Shown here piece by piece: positions 25,581 to 34,998 of a stretch of 64,000 bases of DNA. The position numbers were made by a program, and so were the translations under genes. The DNA is taken from assembly GCA_017546265.1 (NCBI GenBank), contig JAFYXG010000012.1, positions 1 through 64,000 on the forward strand. The letters run 5' to 3'. Under the pieces are notes generated by a model. It was not told where the DNA came from and ran no database searches. It was given only the letters and a program-made list of their open reading frames with translations. This stretch comes from Alphaproteobacteria bacterium (GTDB lineage: Bacteria; Pseudomonadota; Alphaproteobacteria; Rs-D84). How positions within the stretch are numbered: position 1 is the first letter of the stretch; each line of letters starts with the position of its first letter.

Positions 25581-27995
25581 TTATATCTGGGCACGAACTT
25601 CTTCGACCTCGTAGCACTCTACACGGTCGCCTTCTTTCAAATCATTATACTTGTCAAAAGACATACCGAATTCTACACCACCGGATACTTCTTTGACCTC
25701 GTTCTTTTCGCGGCGAAGTTCTCCGATTTTACCGTCATAGATAACCACGTTATTACGCAGTAAACGCACAAAGGCATCTTTCTTAATCGTGCCTTCGGTC
25801 ATGCGACAGCCCGCAACGCGAATGCCCTTGCCCACGGTAAACAATGCAATAACATCTGCATAGCCGATAAAGGTTTCACGCTTTTCTGGTGCCAGTTTAC
25901 CAGACAGAATTTCCTTTAATTCATCAGTAATGCGATAAACAACACTGTGATAGCGGATATCTATGCCGTTGCCACGCGCCATATCGCGAACCGCAGAGTC
26001 CGCACGGACGTTAAACGCAATAATCACCGCACCAGATGCAGTCGCCAGACGAATGTCGCCTTCGGTAATCTGACCAACACCAGATGATAATAATTCTACG
26101 CCTACCTTGTCCGTGTTGATGTCTTTTATCATGTCTGAAATGGCCTCGACAGAACCCTGAACATCCGCACGTAAAATAATCGGCAATATCAACTTTTTCG
26201 TTTCATCACGTTTGGCAAACAATTCTTCCAAAGATGAACGTTTGACTGCGTTGGCCTTGTCCTTGGCCTTTTGTACACGATAGGCCGCAACTTCACGGGT
26301 TTGTGCCTCGGTCTCCATTACACGAAGCTCATCGCCCGCACCAGGCACACTGTTTAACCCCAGAACAACCGCAGGCTGACCAGGGCGAACAGACTTTACA
26401 CGCTCTCCAAATGAATTTATCAAACCACGTACGCGACCAAATGTTTCGCCAACAACAAATACATCACCAATCTTTAATGTGCCCTGACGCATTAAAACTG
26501 TCGCAACCGCACCCAGACCTTTTTCCTGTTTCGCTTCGACCACATAGGCAACCGCAGACATGTCAGGATCCGCCTTTAATTCCATCATTTCTGCCTGAAG
26601 CAATATGGCCTCTTCCAATTTATCCAGACCAATGCGTTTGGTGGCAGAAATTTCAACACACTGAACGTCACCACCCATTTCTTCAACCTGAACCTCTTGC
26701 TGAAGCAGGTCTGTCTTTACACGCATCGGATTCGCCTGGGGCAAGTCTATCTTGTTTATCGCAACAATAAACGGTACGTTCGCAGCACGTATGTGATTTA
26801 TTGCCTCTATCGTTTGGGGCATAATCGAATCATTTGCCGCAACAACCAATACGACTATGTCCGCCATCTGAGCACCACGAGCACGCATCGCAGTAAATGT
26901 CTCGTGACCTGGGGTGTCCAAAAATGTTATCATTTGACCAGACTGAGTCTTGACCTCGTACGAGGAGACGTGCTGGGTGATGCCACCCGCTTCGCCGGCG
27001 GCAACGTTCGCGTTGCGAAACGCGTCTAACAACGATGTTTTACCATGGTCTACGTGCCCCACAACAGTCACAACCGGTGCACGTGGTTTCAAATTTTCTG
27101 GATTGGGTTCACGTTCAAGGATGTCTGCATAAGGTTTTAACTCTACACGCTTTACAGTCGCACCAAATTCACCAGCAATCAATTCTGCTGTGTCGGCGTC
27201 AATCGACTGATTCACAGAAACCATCATGCCCATTTCCATCAGTTTCTTGATAACATTTCCAGCCTTTTCTGCCATGGCCGCTGCCAGGTCTTTGACCGTT
27301 ATCGCATCACCAAGATTTACAATACGTTCCACCTTTTGTGGGGCAGAAAATACAGCACGAGCCTTTTCACGGAAACGTTTCAAAGACGCCTCGGACCGGC
27401 GGCGGTTAGAACCGCGAATACCGATTTCATCATCGTCTTCGCCATCCCCCATAACAATGTCGTTCAAATGGATTTTGCCAGATTTTTTGAAATCTTTTTT
27501 AGAATTACCAAATTTCGGTGAACGAGTGTCTTCTTCGTCAGAATTACGATTGTTTTTCCGAGATACTCCAGCAACCGCATTGTTCGTAAACACACGTGGC
27601 TGATGTGCAGAGACCGGCTTTTTCACAGGTTCTTCAGATATGTCTGATGTCGCCGTTTCTTCTGCCACATTTTCACGAGCCGCCAATTGAGATTTTACAC
27701 GTTCATATTCACGTGTTTCACGTTCAATTTCTGCAGCACGAGCCTGACGGGCTGCTTCTTCTTCGGCAAGACGCTGTTTGCGTTCCTCTTCGCGGGCACG
27801 CGCCGCAGCCAATACAGCACGCAATTTTTCATCAGATACATTGTGTGCCTGTGCGGCCGGTGCAGCCGGTTCTTCACGCAATTCCTTGCTGCCGGGGGCA
27901 ACAACACGGCGGCGGCGTTCTACAAACACCGCATCGCCCTTTTTGCTGCGAACAGCATCGGTTGTAACAGATTTTCCAAGTGTTAATGTCGCCAT
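25581..27995 (-). CDS. infB: Translation initiation factor IF-2
   Basis: An 804-residue GTPase that delivers fMet-tRNA to the 30S subunit. A charged Ala/Arg/Glu-rich N-terminal region (~50-250) precedes the IF2_N module (~230-290) and the GTPase domain: G1 GHVDHGKTS, G3 DTPGHET, G4 NKID. Domains II-IV follow to the C-terminus. The start is ATG 27995, where MATLTLGKSV begins and GGAG lies 9 bases upstream; the longer frame overlaps nusA. It follows nusA with a 43-base gap. The ylxR-type gene usual between nusA and infB is missing, as is rbfA downstream. Confidence 0.96.
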   Translation of the reverse strand: MATLTLGKSVTTDAVRSKKGDAVFVERRRRVVAPGSKELREEPAAPAAQAHNVSDEKLRAVLAAARAREEERKQRLAEEEAARQARAAEIERETREYERVKSQLAARENVAEETATSDISEEPVKKPVSAHQPRVFTNNAVAGVSRKNNRNSDEEDTRSPKFGNSKKDFKKSGKIHLNDIVMGDGEDDDEIGIRGSNRRRSEASLKRFREKARAVFSAPQKVERIVNLGDAITVKDLAAAMAEKAGNVIKKLMEMGMMVSVNQSIDADTAELIAGEFGATVKRVELKPYADILEREPNPENLKPRAPVVTVVGHVDHGKTSLLDAFRNANVAAGEAGGITQHVSSYEVKTQSGQMITFLDTPGHETFTAMRARGAQMADIVVLVVAANDSIMPQTIEAINHIRAANVPFIVAINKIDLPQANPMRVKTDLLQQEVQVEEMGGDVQCVEISATKRIGLDKLEEAILLQAEMMELKADPDMSAVAYVVEAKQEKGLGAVATVLMRQGTLKIGDVFVVGETFGRVRGLINSFGERVKSVRPGQPAVVLGLNSVPGAGDELRVMETEAQTREVAAYRVQKAKDKANAVKRSSLEELFAKRDETKKLILPIILRADVQGSVEAISDMIKDINTDKVGVELLSSGVGQITEGDIRLATASGAVIIAFNVRADSAVRDMARGNGIDIRYHSVVYRITDELKEILSGKLAPEKRETFIGYADVIALFTVGKGIRVAGCRMTEGTIKKDAFVRLLRNNVVIYDGKIGELRREKNEVKEVSGGVEFGMSFDKYNDLKEGDRVECYEVEEVRAQI

Positions 27996-28038
27996 ATAAA
28001 CAACTCCGTCAGTTATGTTTTCTTTCTTGTGTCTTATC

Positions 28039-29640
28039 TTATTCGTTATCTTGCTTGATATCATACGCCAATTCACGTGCCTTCATGATAATTCGACTGG
28101 CCAAACGGTTGGACATATTGTCTTCGCCCAAGATTTCAACCAATTCATCAGTCGATAAATCAGCTAAATCGGTTAAAGTCTTAATCCCAGACTGCCCCAG
28201 CTTCATGATGGTTGGACGCTTGATAAAATCAAATTTTAGCAAATCGTCTGTCATGCCAATTTGATGCCCCGATTCCAGATAATCATTTTCAATTTTGTCC
28301 AGATAGGCACGTGCACGTGTCTGCAATTCTGTCGCCAATTCTGTGTTAAAGCCTTCAATTGCCTCTAACTCGGACAGTTCAATAAATGCAATTTCTTCAA
28401 CTGAACGGAAACCTTCGGTAATCAACAACTGGGCAATCATTTCATCAACGTCCAGCGCACCAATGAATAATTCTGTCTTTTCTTTGAATTCTTTGGCACG
28501 GCTTTCTTGTTCTTGGGCCTCGTTCATGACGTCTATATGCCACCCCGTCAACTGAGATGCCAGACGGACGTTCTGACCGCGGCGACCAATCGCCAATGAC
28601 TGCTGATCTTCGTTAACTACTACAACCGCACGATGTGTGTCTTCGTCAACAATGATTTTTGCAACCTTGGCAGGATGCATCGCGTTAACAATATATGCCG
28701 CAGGATCTTCGGAATATGGAATAACGTCAATCTTTTCACCATGACATTCGTTGATAACGTTCTGGATACGTGCACCTTTCATACCAACAGTCATACCAAC
28801 AGCATCAATAGATGGGTCTGTCGCTTCGACCGCAATTTTCGCGTGCGAACCAGGATCACGGGCAACTGAACGTATCTTAATCAATCCTTCATAGATTTCA
28901 GGCACTTCCTGGACAAACAGTTTTTCCATAAACAGCGGATGTGTACGTGTCATGAAAATCTGTGGACCTGTATTAGAACGAACCACATCCAAAACCAATG
29001 CACGAAATACATCTTTGCCTTCTTCTTTGGCACCTTCTTTGCCAATCGGAGTTTTCAAAACCTCGCCAGGGATAATTTCACCACTTTTTAAGAAACCTTC
29101 GGAACGATAGGCCAATTTACCCTCGGTGTCTGTGTATTGGTTAATACCAACAACAACGTTGCCAAATTCTGAACGAATAGCACGAACAGTCAATATCTCG
29201 CCTATTTTTTCTTTGTTCTCTTCGTATTCGCGTTCTTTGGACGCATCACGAACACGGGTGGAAATTATCTGCTTGGCCATCTGAAACGCCATGCGGCCAA
29301 ATTCTGGCTCTGGCAATGCATCTTCTACAACATCGCCAACAACTGGATTTGCAGAGTACTTTTTCGCCTGGGATACCGTCAACATAGTGGCAGGATCATA
29401 TTCATCACCAGCAGATTCAGGCGATTCAATTACTGTAAACAAACGTTTTACATGAATAGAACCATCACGGCGATCAATAGTTGCTGTGATATTAAACTCT
29501 TCCCCGTATTTGTGTTTGGCTATCTTGGCAATCGCCGTTTCTAAACCTTCAAATACAATCTCGCGGTCAATCAGTTTGCGTTTCGATAATGATTCGATTT
29601 CCAGCAATAAATCCTGACGTGGCATAGATACAAAAGACAT
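28039..29640 (-). CDS. nusA: Transcription termination/antitermination factor NusA
   Basis: A 533-residue RNA-polymerase-binding factor. The N-terminal domain (~1-125) is followed by an S1 domain (~130-200), KH1 and KH2 domains (containing VGMKGARIQNVINE and AIGRRGQNVRLASQLTGW), and two C-terminal helix-hairpin-helix acidic repeats (DEMIAQLLITEGF and LLKFDFIKRPT regions), as in proteobacterial NusA. GGAG precedes the ATG. rimP, usually upstream, is absent; the gene directly faces lpxD across a 190-base divergent promoter region. Confidence 0.95.
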   Translation of the reverse strand: MSFVSMPRQDLLLEIESLSKRKLIDREIVFEGLETAIAKIAKHKYGEEFNITATIDRRDGSIHVKRLFTVIESPESAGDEYDPATMLTVSQAKKYSANPVVGDVVEDALPEPEFGRMAFQMAKQIISTRVRDASKEREYEENKEKIGEILTVRAIRSEFGNVVVGINQYTDTEGKLAYRSEGFLKSGEIIPGEVLKTPIGKEGAKEEGKDVFRALVLDVVRSNTGPQIFMTRTHPLFMEKLFVQEVPEIYEGLIKIRSVARDPGSHAKIAVEATDPSIDAVGMTVGMKGARIQNVINECHGEKIDVIPYSEDPAAYIVNAMHPAKVAKIIVDEDTHRAVVVVNEDQQSLAIGRRGQNVRLASQLTGWHIDVMNEAQEQESRAKEFKEKTELFIGALDVDEMIAQLLITEGFRSVEEIAFIELSELEAIEGFNTELATELQTRARAYLDKIENDYLESGHQIGMTDDLLKFDFIKRPTIMKLGQSGIKTLTDLADLSTDELVEILGEDNMSNRLASRIIMKARELAYDIKQDNE

Positions 29641-29690
29641 TTATATACTCCTTTGCGTTGGTATGTCTTGCGTTGTCTTAGCGAAAGAGC

Positions 29691-29717
29691 GGGGTTTTGC
29701 CACCCCGCCCTTAAAAA
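29691..29717 (-). promoter_or_regulatory. GC-rich hairpin in nusA leader
   Basis: In the nusA leader GCGGGG pairs with CCCCGC around an 8-base loop (TGGCAAAA on the minus strand), followed by CTCTTT. It looks like a weak terminator or attenuator placed between the nusA promoter and its start codon. NusA autoregulation through its leader is known in other bacteria; here it is inference. Confidence 0.45.
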
Positions 29718-29737
29718 ATTATTTAAGAACGCTTTTT

Positions 29738-29765
29738 ATTATAAACTCGAATCGCAAAAACGCAA
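29738..29765 (-). promoter_or_regulatory. nusA promoter
   Basis: TTGCGT (29765-29760), 16-base spacer, TATAAT (29743-29738) on the minus strand, giving a leader of about 90 bases that contains the GC-rich hairpin. Confidence 0.65.
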
Positions 29766-29815
29766 GTAAAAAACCATAGTTATATAAATTTGTGGATTCT
29801 GAACAAAATCTTCTT

Positions 29816-29821
29816 TATAAT
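29816..29821 (+). promoter_or_regulatory. lpxD -10 box, near-leaderless
   Basis: Perfect TATAAT ending 9 bases before the lpxD ATG at 29831; no Shine-Dalgarno lies between. The -35 box is poor (TTGTGG with a long 20-base spacer). Confidence 0.5.
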
Positions 29822-29830
29822 CGTCCTGCT

Positions 29831-30874
29831 ATGATGAAACTGATTAAATCTTTGTTTATGCCGGCGGCAAGTAAAACTACAGCCGGTGCGTTGGCGGTCA
29901 AATTTGGCCTGGAATTACGCGGAAATGCAAACGAACCTGTGCGGGGGGTCGCACCAATCGCAGATGCAAAAGCAGGACAGTTGGCCTTCTATTCAACAGA
30001 ACAAAACAGTAATGCTTTCAAAATCCTGCCAATCGAAGTTCTGCAAAAAACACGGGCAACTGTTATTCTGGTTCAACCAGAACAAGCAAAGCACGCGCCA
30101 AAAAATGCTACACTGCTGATAACAGACAGCCCTCGTGGAAATATTGTTAAAATACTGGGCGAAATATATCGCGAAAAACCACGATTCGGTATCAGTAAAA
30201 ATGCAAATATCGAACGCGGTGTGTTTTTTAGAAAAAAAAGAACTACATATGTCGGACAATTCGCAACTATCGAACGCGGGGCCGTTATCGAACCGGGTGC
30301 AAAAATATATCCGTATGCATATATCGGACGAAATGTTGTTATTGGAAGAAATACTATCGTACAAACAGGAGCTCATATTGAAAATGCAACTGTTGGTGCA
30401 GATTGTGTTATAAACGCAGGAGCTGTTATCGGTAAAGACGGTTTCGGATATACCAGACAAAATGGAAAAAATATCTTTATCCCACATGTCGGAAGAGTGG
30501 TAATTGGTGAACGAGTGTCCGTTGGTGCAAATACGTGTATCGACCGCGGTGCTATGACCGATACAAAAATTGGTGACGGAACAAAAATTGACAATCTGTG
30601 CCAAATTGCACACGGTGTTGTCGTGGGGAATGAATGCTTTCTGGCCAGTGGTGTTGGATTGGCAGGCGGGGTGGTTGTTGGTGATCGTGCCTTACTGGGG
30701 GGACATGTGGGTGTCGCAAACGGTGTACATATCGGCAATGACGCTTCGGTTGGGGCAAACAGCGGCGTTTTCCGAAATATACCAGATGGCGAATCACATA
30801 TGGGATACCCTGCGGGCCCAGGAATGGAATTTATGCGGCATTATGCATGGTTAAAAAAACAAACAAAAAAATAA
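29831..30874 (+). CDS. lpxD: UDP-3-O-acylglucosamine N-acyltransferase LpxD
   Basis: A 347-residue lipid A biosynthesis enzyme that adds the second (N-linked) 3-hydroxyacyl chain to UDP-3-O-acyl-glucosamine. The N-terminal uridine-binding domain (~20-110) is followed by a left-handed beta-helix of hexapeptide repeats (~115-315), with the catalytic His in NLCQIAHGVVVG. The C-terminus is helical. Start ATG 29831 follows the TATAAT box; a second ATG is adjacent at 29834. It is followed by fabZ with a 15-base gap; lpxA and lpxB, commonly next, are not here. Confidence 0.93.
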   Translation: MMKLIKSLFMPAASKTTAGALAVKFGLELRGNANEPVRGVAPIADAKAGQLAFYSTEQNSNAFKILPIEVLQKTRATVILVQPEQAKHAPKNATLLITDSPRGNIVKILGEIYREKPRFGISKNANIERGVFFRKKRTTYVGQFATIERGAVIEPGAKIYPYAYIGRNVVIGRNTIVQTGAHIENATVGADCVINAGAVIGKDGFGYTRQNGKNIFIPHVGRVVIGERVSVGANTCIDRGAMTDTKIGDGTKIDNLCQIAHGVVVGNECFLASGVGLAGGVVVGDRALLGGHVGVANGVHIGNDASVGANSGVFRNIPDGESHMGYPAGPGMEFMRHYAWLKKQTKK

Positions 30875-30889
30875 TAAAGGCGGGATAAC

Positions 30890-31336
30890 ATGACCTTTGT
30901 GGCAAAAGAAATCGAAAAAATTATCCCACATCGTGGAAATATGCGACTGGTGGATGAAATTCGTGAATTTAACGGTACCAGTGCCGTTGGTGTAAAATAT
31001 GTACGTGATGACGAATTTTGGTGCGATGGACACTTTCCTGGCAACCCAATCATGCCAGGTGTTCTGCAGGTCGAAGCATTGGCACAAACCGCGTGCTTTG
31101 TCGCATTCAGCAGACTTAGCAATGAAGAACGTAAAGACATGCTGGGATATTTTACAACAATGGAAAAAATCAAATTTTCACATATGGTTCGACCAGGAGA
31201 TAAACTGGATCTACATGTGGAATTGCTGATGACAAAAATGAGTTTATATAAATTCCACGGTATCGCGTTTGTAGGCGAAAAAAAAGTAGCCGAGGCAACA
31301 TTTACCGCCGTTCTGCAAAAAGTTCAAAAACAATAA
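30890..31336 (+). CDS. fabZ: 3-hydroxyacyl-[ACP] dehydratase FabZ
   Basis: A 148-residue hot-dog-fold dehydratase of type II fatty-acid synthesis, converting 3-hydroxyacyl-ACP to trans-2-enoyl-ACP. The catalytic region reads DGHFPGNPIMPGVLQVEALAQ, with active-site His and, further along, Glu. The beginning EIEKIIPHRGNMRLVDEI matches the family's PHR start. AAGGCGGG precedes the ATG. Co-transcription with lpxD links fatty acid supply to lipid A. Confidence 0.95.
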   Translation: MTFVAKEIEKIIPHRGNMRLVDEIREFNGTSAVGVKYVRDDEFWCDGHFPGNPIMPGVLQVEALAQTACFVAFSRLSNEERKDMLGYFTTMEKIKFSHMVRPGDKLDLHVELLMTKMSLYKFHGIAFVGEKKVAEATFTAVLQKVQKQ

Positions 31337-31337
31337 A

Positions 31338-31367
31338 CAAAAATCCCCTGTTCGGGGATTTTTTATT
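31338..31367. terminator. Bidirectional terminator fabZ/pyrG
   Basis: ATCCCC/GGGGAT hairpin with A run upstream and T run downstream, shared by the convergent fabZ and pyrG genes. Confidence 0.85.
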
Positions 31368-32937
31368 TCCGTTTTTTCGCCGCCGCCCCAATAAAGGCAT
31401 TGAACAGAGGATGCCCAGAGTATGGGCCTGACTGGAATTCTGGATGAAATTGGCCTGCAATGAAAAATGGATGATTTTTTAATTCTATTATCTCGGGCAA
31501 TTTGCCGTCTGGACTGCGACCAGATATTATCAAACCAGCATCCGCAAACCTCTCCTCAAGCGAGATATCCATTTCATAGCGATGACGATGACGTTCAGAT
31601 ATTCGAGTTGTGCCATATATGCTGTGTGCCAACGTGTCGGGTGTTATTTCACATGGATACGCACCCAGACGCAATGTGCCGCCATAATCGTCCGAATCAT
31701 GGTCAGACATTATACCTATTACAGGTGTGCAGTCCTTGGTAAATTCGGTCGAGTTTGCATTTTCAATGCCTAATACATTGCGGGCAAACTCAATAACCGC
31801 GACCTGCATACCCAGACAAATCCCCATATATGGCACACCGTTTTCACGGGCAAAGCGAGCCGCAGCAACTTTACCGTCAACACCACGTGCACCAAACCCA
31901 CCAGGAACCAAAATACCATCCATGTCAGAACAATTTTCGGGCGTAAATGTTTCCGCATCTAGTTTGTGCAATTTTACATGTACATTGTTTTGAATACCTG
32001 CGTGAAACAATGCCTCGTTCAATGATTTATATGCGTCAGGTACATTAAAGTATTTCCCAACAATACCTATGTTCACAGTCGGCAAATCAACAGATAAATA
32101 ATTCTCTATGCGTTCAAATCGCATCATATCCCCACGGGCATGAGGTAAATCAAAGTGATCCGCAATTATGTCAAAAACATGCTGGGATTCATATGCCAAT
32201 GGTATTTTATATATATTATCTACGTCTATGCCGCTGATAACACTTTTGGCAGGCAAATTACAGAACATACCTATTTTATCTCGCTCGGACGCGGTCAACA
32301 TGCGAGGCGTACGAACAATCAACATGTCTGCCTGGATACCGTTTTCCAATAATTCACGAGCAGACATCTGGGTCGGTTTTGTTTTTAACTCGCCAGATTT
32401 TTCTAAATACGGTGCCAATGTTAAATGCACAAACATAACATTATGACGACCAACATCATTTGCAAACTGGCGTATGGATTCCAAAAATATTTTACCTTCG
32501 ATATCGCCAACCGTGCCGCCGATTTCACAAACTACAAAGTCTGTGTCCGTTGGTGCAGATATGTATTCCTTTATCTTGTTCGATACATGCGGTATCATCT
32601 GGACGGTCGCACCCAAATAATCACCGTGACGTTCTGCATTCAATACATCCCAATAAATGCGTCCACCAGACACAGAATCATTACGAGATAACTGTATACC
32701 TAGAAATCGCTCGTAATAACCTAAATCAAGGTCTGTTTCATATCCATCGTTTGTCACATAGACTTCGCCATGCTGAAACGGCGACATTGTGCCAGGATCT
32801 ATGTTCAAATACGGGTCAAATTTTCGCGAATGAACCGTGTATCCACGCGATTGAAGAAGGGCGCCGCAGCCCGCCGCTGCAACGCCCTTGCCTAAACTTG
32901 ATACTACACCACCAGTAATAAATATATATTTTGCCAT
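31363..32937 (-). CDS. pyrG: CTP synthase
   Basis: A 524-residue enzyme making CTP from UTP, ATP and glutamine. The synthase domain (1-~265) starts KYIFITGGVVSSLGKGV, the family's ATP-binding signature. The class I glutamine amidotransferase domain (~285-524) has its nucleophile Cys in GICLGMQ and the catalytic His/Glu in QFHPEFQSGP. A strong AAGGGGGC Shine-Dalgarno precedes the ATG. It is monocistronic and divergent from the comEC-like gene. Confidence 0.96.
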   Translation of the reverse strand: MAKYIFITGGVVSSLGKGVAAAGCGALLQSRGYTVHSRKFDPYLNIDPGTMSPFQHGEVYVTNDGYETDLDLGYYERFLGIQLSRNDSVSGGRIYWDVLNAERHGDYLGATVQMIPHVSNKIKEYISAPTDTDFVVCEIGGTVGDIEGKIFLESIRQFANDVGRHNVMFVHLTLAPYLEKSGELKTKPTQMSARELLENGIQADMLIVRTPRMLTASERDKIGMFCNLPAKSVISGIDVDNIYKIPLAYESQHVFDIIADHFDLPHARGDMMRFERIENYLSVDLPTVNIGIVGKYFNVPDAYKSLNEALFHAGIQNNVHVKLHKLDAETFTPENCSDMDGILVPGGFGARGVDGKVAAARFARENGVPYMGICLGMQVAVIEFARNVLGIENANSTEFTKDCTPVIGIMSDHDSDDYGGTLRLGAYPCEITPDTLAHSIYGTTRISERHRHRYEMDISLEERFADAGLIISGRSPDGKLPEIIELKNHPFFIAGQFHPEFQSGPYSGHPLFNAFIGAAAKKRK

Positions 32938-32979
32938 AAAGTGCCCCCTTTATGTAATGGTATCTTAGGCAATTTTTAT

Positions 32980-33009
32980 TTGCAGTGCAACGAAATAAAT
33001 TCCTATACT
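32980..33009 (+). promoter_or_regulatory. comEC promoter, leaderless type
   Basis: TTGCAG (32980-32985), 18-base spacer, TATACT (33004-33009). The ATG at 33016 follows after 6 bases with no room for a Shine-Dalgarno. Confidence 0.6.
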
Positions 33010-33015
33010 GGGGTC

Positions 33016-34935
33016 ATGCGGGATTGGTTGGATAATCAGTATCAAAATTTGTTCCTGTACGTGCCATTCTTGCTGGCAGGTGGAGTTGCTGCATACTTTG
33101 CCATAAACACAGAACCGAATTTCATTCTGATGACTATAATCATGACAACAGCAATTGCCGCCGTGCTGTACAGGTGGACACCAATTATTTGCAGGGCAAT
33201 TCTTATCCCCATTATCGGGTTCTGTTGGGCGGGTGTCTTTACAGGAATAATTGACACACCACAGATGAAAAGAAATATCTTTGACGTCAATCTGGTCGGA
33301 ACCGTACAAAACATAGACCACACATATGATAAATCCAGAATATACATAAAACTGAATGCCGATGATATCAACGCAGACAGCGGAACAGCAATTATTCGCG
33401 TTTCCGTCAAAGATAACCTTTCCATGCCAAAAATCGGTGATGTCGTCAGGATAAACGGCGGACTGTTCAAACCAGCCAGGGCATACGCACCAGAGACGTT
33501 TGACTATGCACGATGGGCGTACTTTAACGGGATTACAGCCACAGGTTATGCAAATGATTTAACAATACTGGAACATGCAGGGGACGGTAATATAAATTCA
33601 CTGCGACAATTCCTGCATGATAAATCTGATTCGTTTCTGGCGGATACACTGGTACTGGGGTATAAGTCCAGTATCCCAAAGACAGACAATGAAATCTGGA
33701 CCGCCAGTGGTATCGGACATGTGTGGTCAATCAGTGGTTTTCACATGACACTGGTCGGCGGGTGGCTGTTCGCGATATTTTATCTGATTTTCCGGTCAAT
33801 ACCGTATGTCGTTCGCAGAATACCCGCAAAAATCCCGGCAATGGGGTGTGCATGGATGGGACTGATGTTCTATTTATTTCTGTCGGGCGTGGATGTCGCA
33901 ACCGTTCGTGCGTTCATCATGACCAGTTTAATCTTTCTGGCGTTTATGGTCGGACGAAGTGCAATTTCGCTGCGGAACATAGCGATTGCGTTTGTTATTA
34001 TATTTGCTATAAACCCACACTATGTTATGCAGGCGGGATTTCAATTGTCTTTTGCCGCGGTGTTCGGATTGGTTTGGCTGTACAGTGTGGTAAAACCAAA
34101 AATGCCACAGAATAAGTTGGCTAAAATTATTTACGCATGTGTCTTGACGTCAATTGTCGCAACTATATTTACTTTGCCATTTGTCGCAATGCATTTTGGA
34201 AAAATTCAAATTTATGGACTGATTGGGAATCTGATTTTGTTGCCTGTGTTCTCGTTCATTATTATGCCATTGGTTATGGTTGGTGTGGCTGCGGCAGTGG
34301 TCGGAATACACACGCCACTGATTTGGGCAGACAATGTATATAATCACGCACTGGGGATTGCAAAATATATCGCAGATTTGCCATATGCTAATATCTCTGT
34401 GCCACATATACCAAACATCGCCATCGGATTCATAATAGTTGGATTTATGTGCCTGGTACTGGTGCGGACAATTAAACTAAAAATAAATGTTATTTTGTGT
34501 GTGGCATCTGTGACAGTTGGAACAGTTATTATTTATACAAATCCAAAACCAATATTCTTGGCAACGTATGATAATGAACTGGTCGCATTTTTGGGTGATG
34601 ATGGATTGCTGAGTTTTAATAAATCACGAGCTTCAAATCATTACTTTGCGTTTGATACATGGAAACAACTGGTCGGGCAAAACACAAACACACCAAACAA
34701 ACGCAGAAAACACGAAAATGGACTGTATAAATACGGCGATATTGTTTATGTACAAAAGTTTATGCCACTGATGAAGAATATAAATCAGTTGTGCAATGAC
34801 GACAGTGTCAGGTATATCGTGTCTTACTTTCACATAAAATCAGATTATTGTCAGCACAAAATTCTGGACGGTGGTTTTGTAATCTATCCAGACGGTCGTG
34901 TACGATATACACAATCAAACCGGAGGTGGCAATAA
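33016..34935 (+). CDS. ComEC/Rec2-family membrane protein
   Basis: A 639-residue polytopic inner-membrane protein of the ComEC/Rec2 family, which forms the channel for single-stranded DNA uptake. The N-terminus has two or three transmembrane helices and a soluble OB-like DUF4131 region (~90-170). The Competence domain starts around 215 with SGIGHVWSISGFHMTL, the family signature, and continues through about eight helices. The C-terminal ~130 residues do not show the metallo-beta-lactamase HxHxDH motif found in full-length ComEC. ATG 33016 is chosen because it begins at the -10-adjacent codon and right before the first helix. Confidence 0.82.
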   Translation: MRDWLDNQYQNLFLYVPFLLAGGVAAYFAINTEPNFILMTIIMTTAIAAVLYRWTPIICRAILIPIIGFCWAGVFTGIIDTPQMKRNIFDVNLVGTVQNIDHTYDKSRIYIKLNADDINADSGTAIIRVSVKDNLSMPKIGDVVRINGGLFKPARAYAPETFDYARWAYFNGITATGYANDLTILEHAGDGNINSLRQFLHDKSDSFLADTLVLGYKSSIPKTDNEIWTASGIGHVWSISGFHMTLVGGWLFAIFYLIFRSIPYVVRRIPAKIPAMGCAWMGLMFYLFLSGVDVATVRAFIMTSLIFLAFMVGRSAISLRNIAIAFVIIFAINPHYVMQAGFQLSFAAVFGLVWLYSVVKPKMPQNKLAKIIYACVLTSIVATIFTLPFVAMHFGKIQIYGLIGNLILLPVFSFIIMPLVMVGVAAAVVGIHTPLIWADNVYNHALGIAKYIADLPYANISVPHIPNIAIGFIIVGFMCLVLVRTIKLKINVILCVASVTVGTVIIYTNPKPIFLATYDNELVAFLGDDGLLSFNKSRASNHYFAFDTWKQLVGQNTNTPNKRRKHENGLYKYGDIVYVQKFMPLMKNINQLCNDDSVRYIVSYFHIKSDYCQHKILDGGFVIYPDGRVRYTQSNRRWQ

Positions 34936-34998
34936 ACGCTGGTAAAAACATAATTATTGTGTTATACTTTGGTTGATTTGATTGTTGGAGATGGAGTT

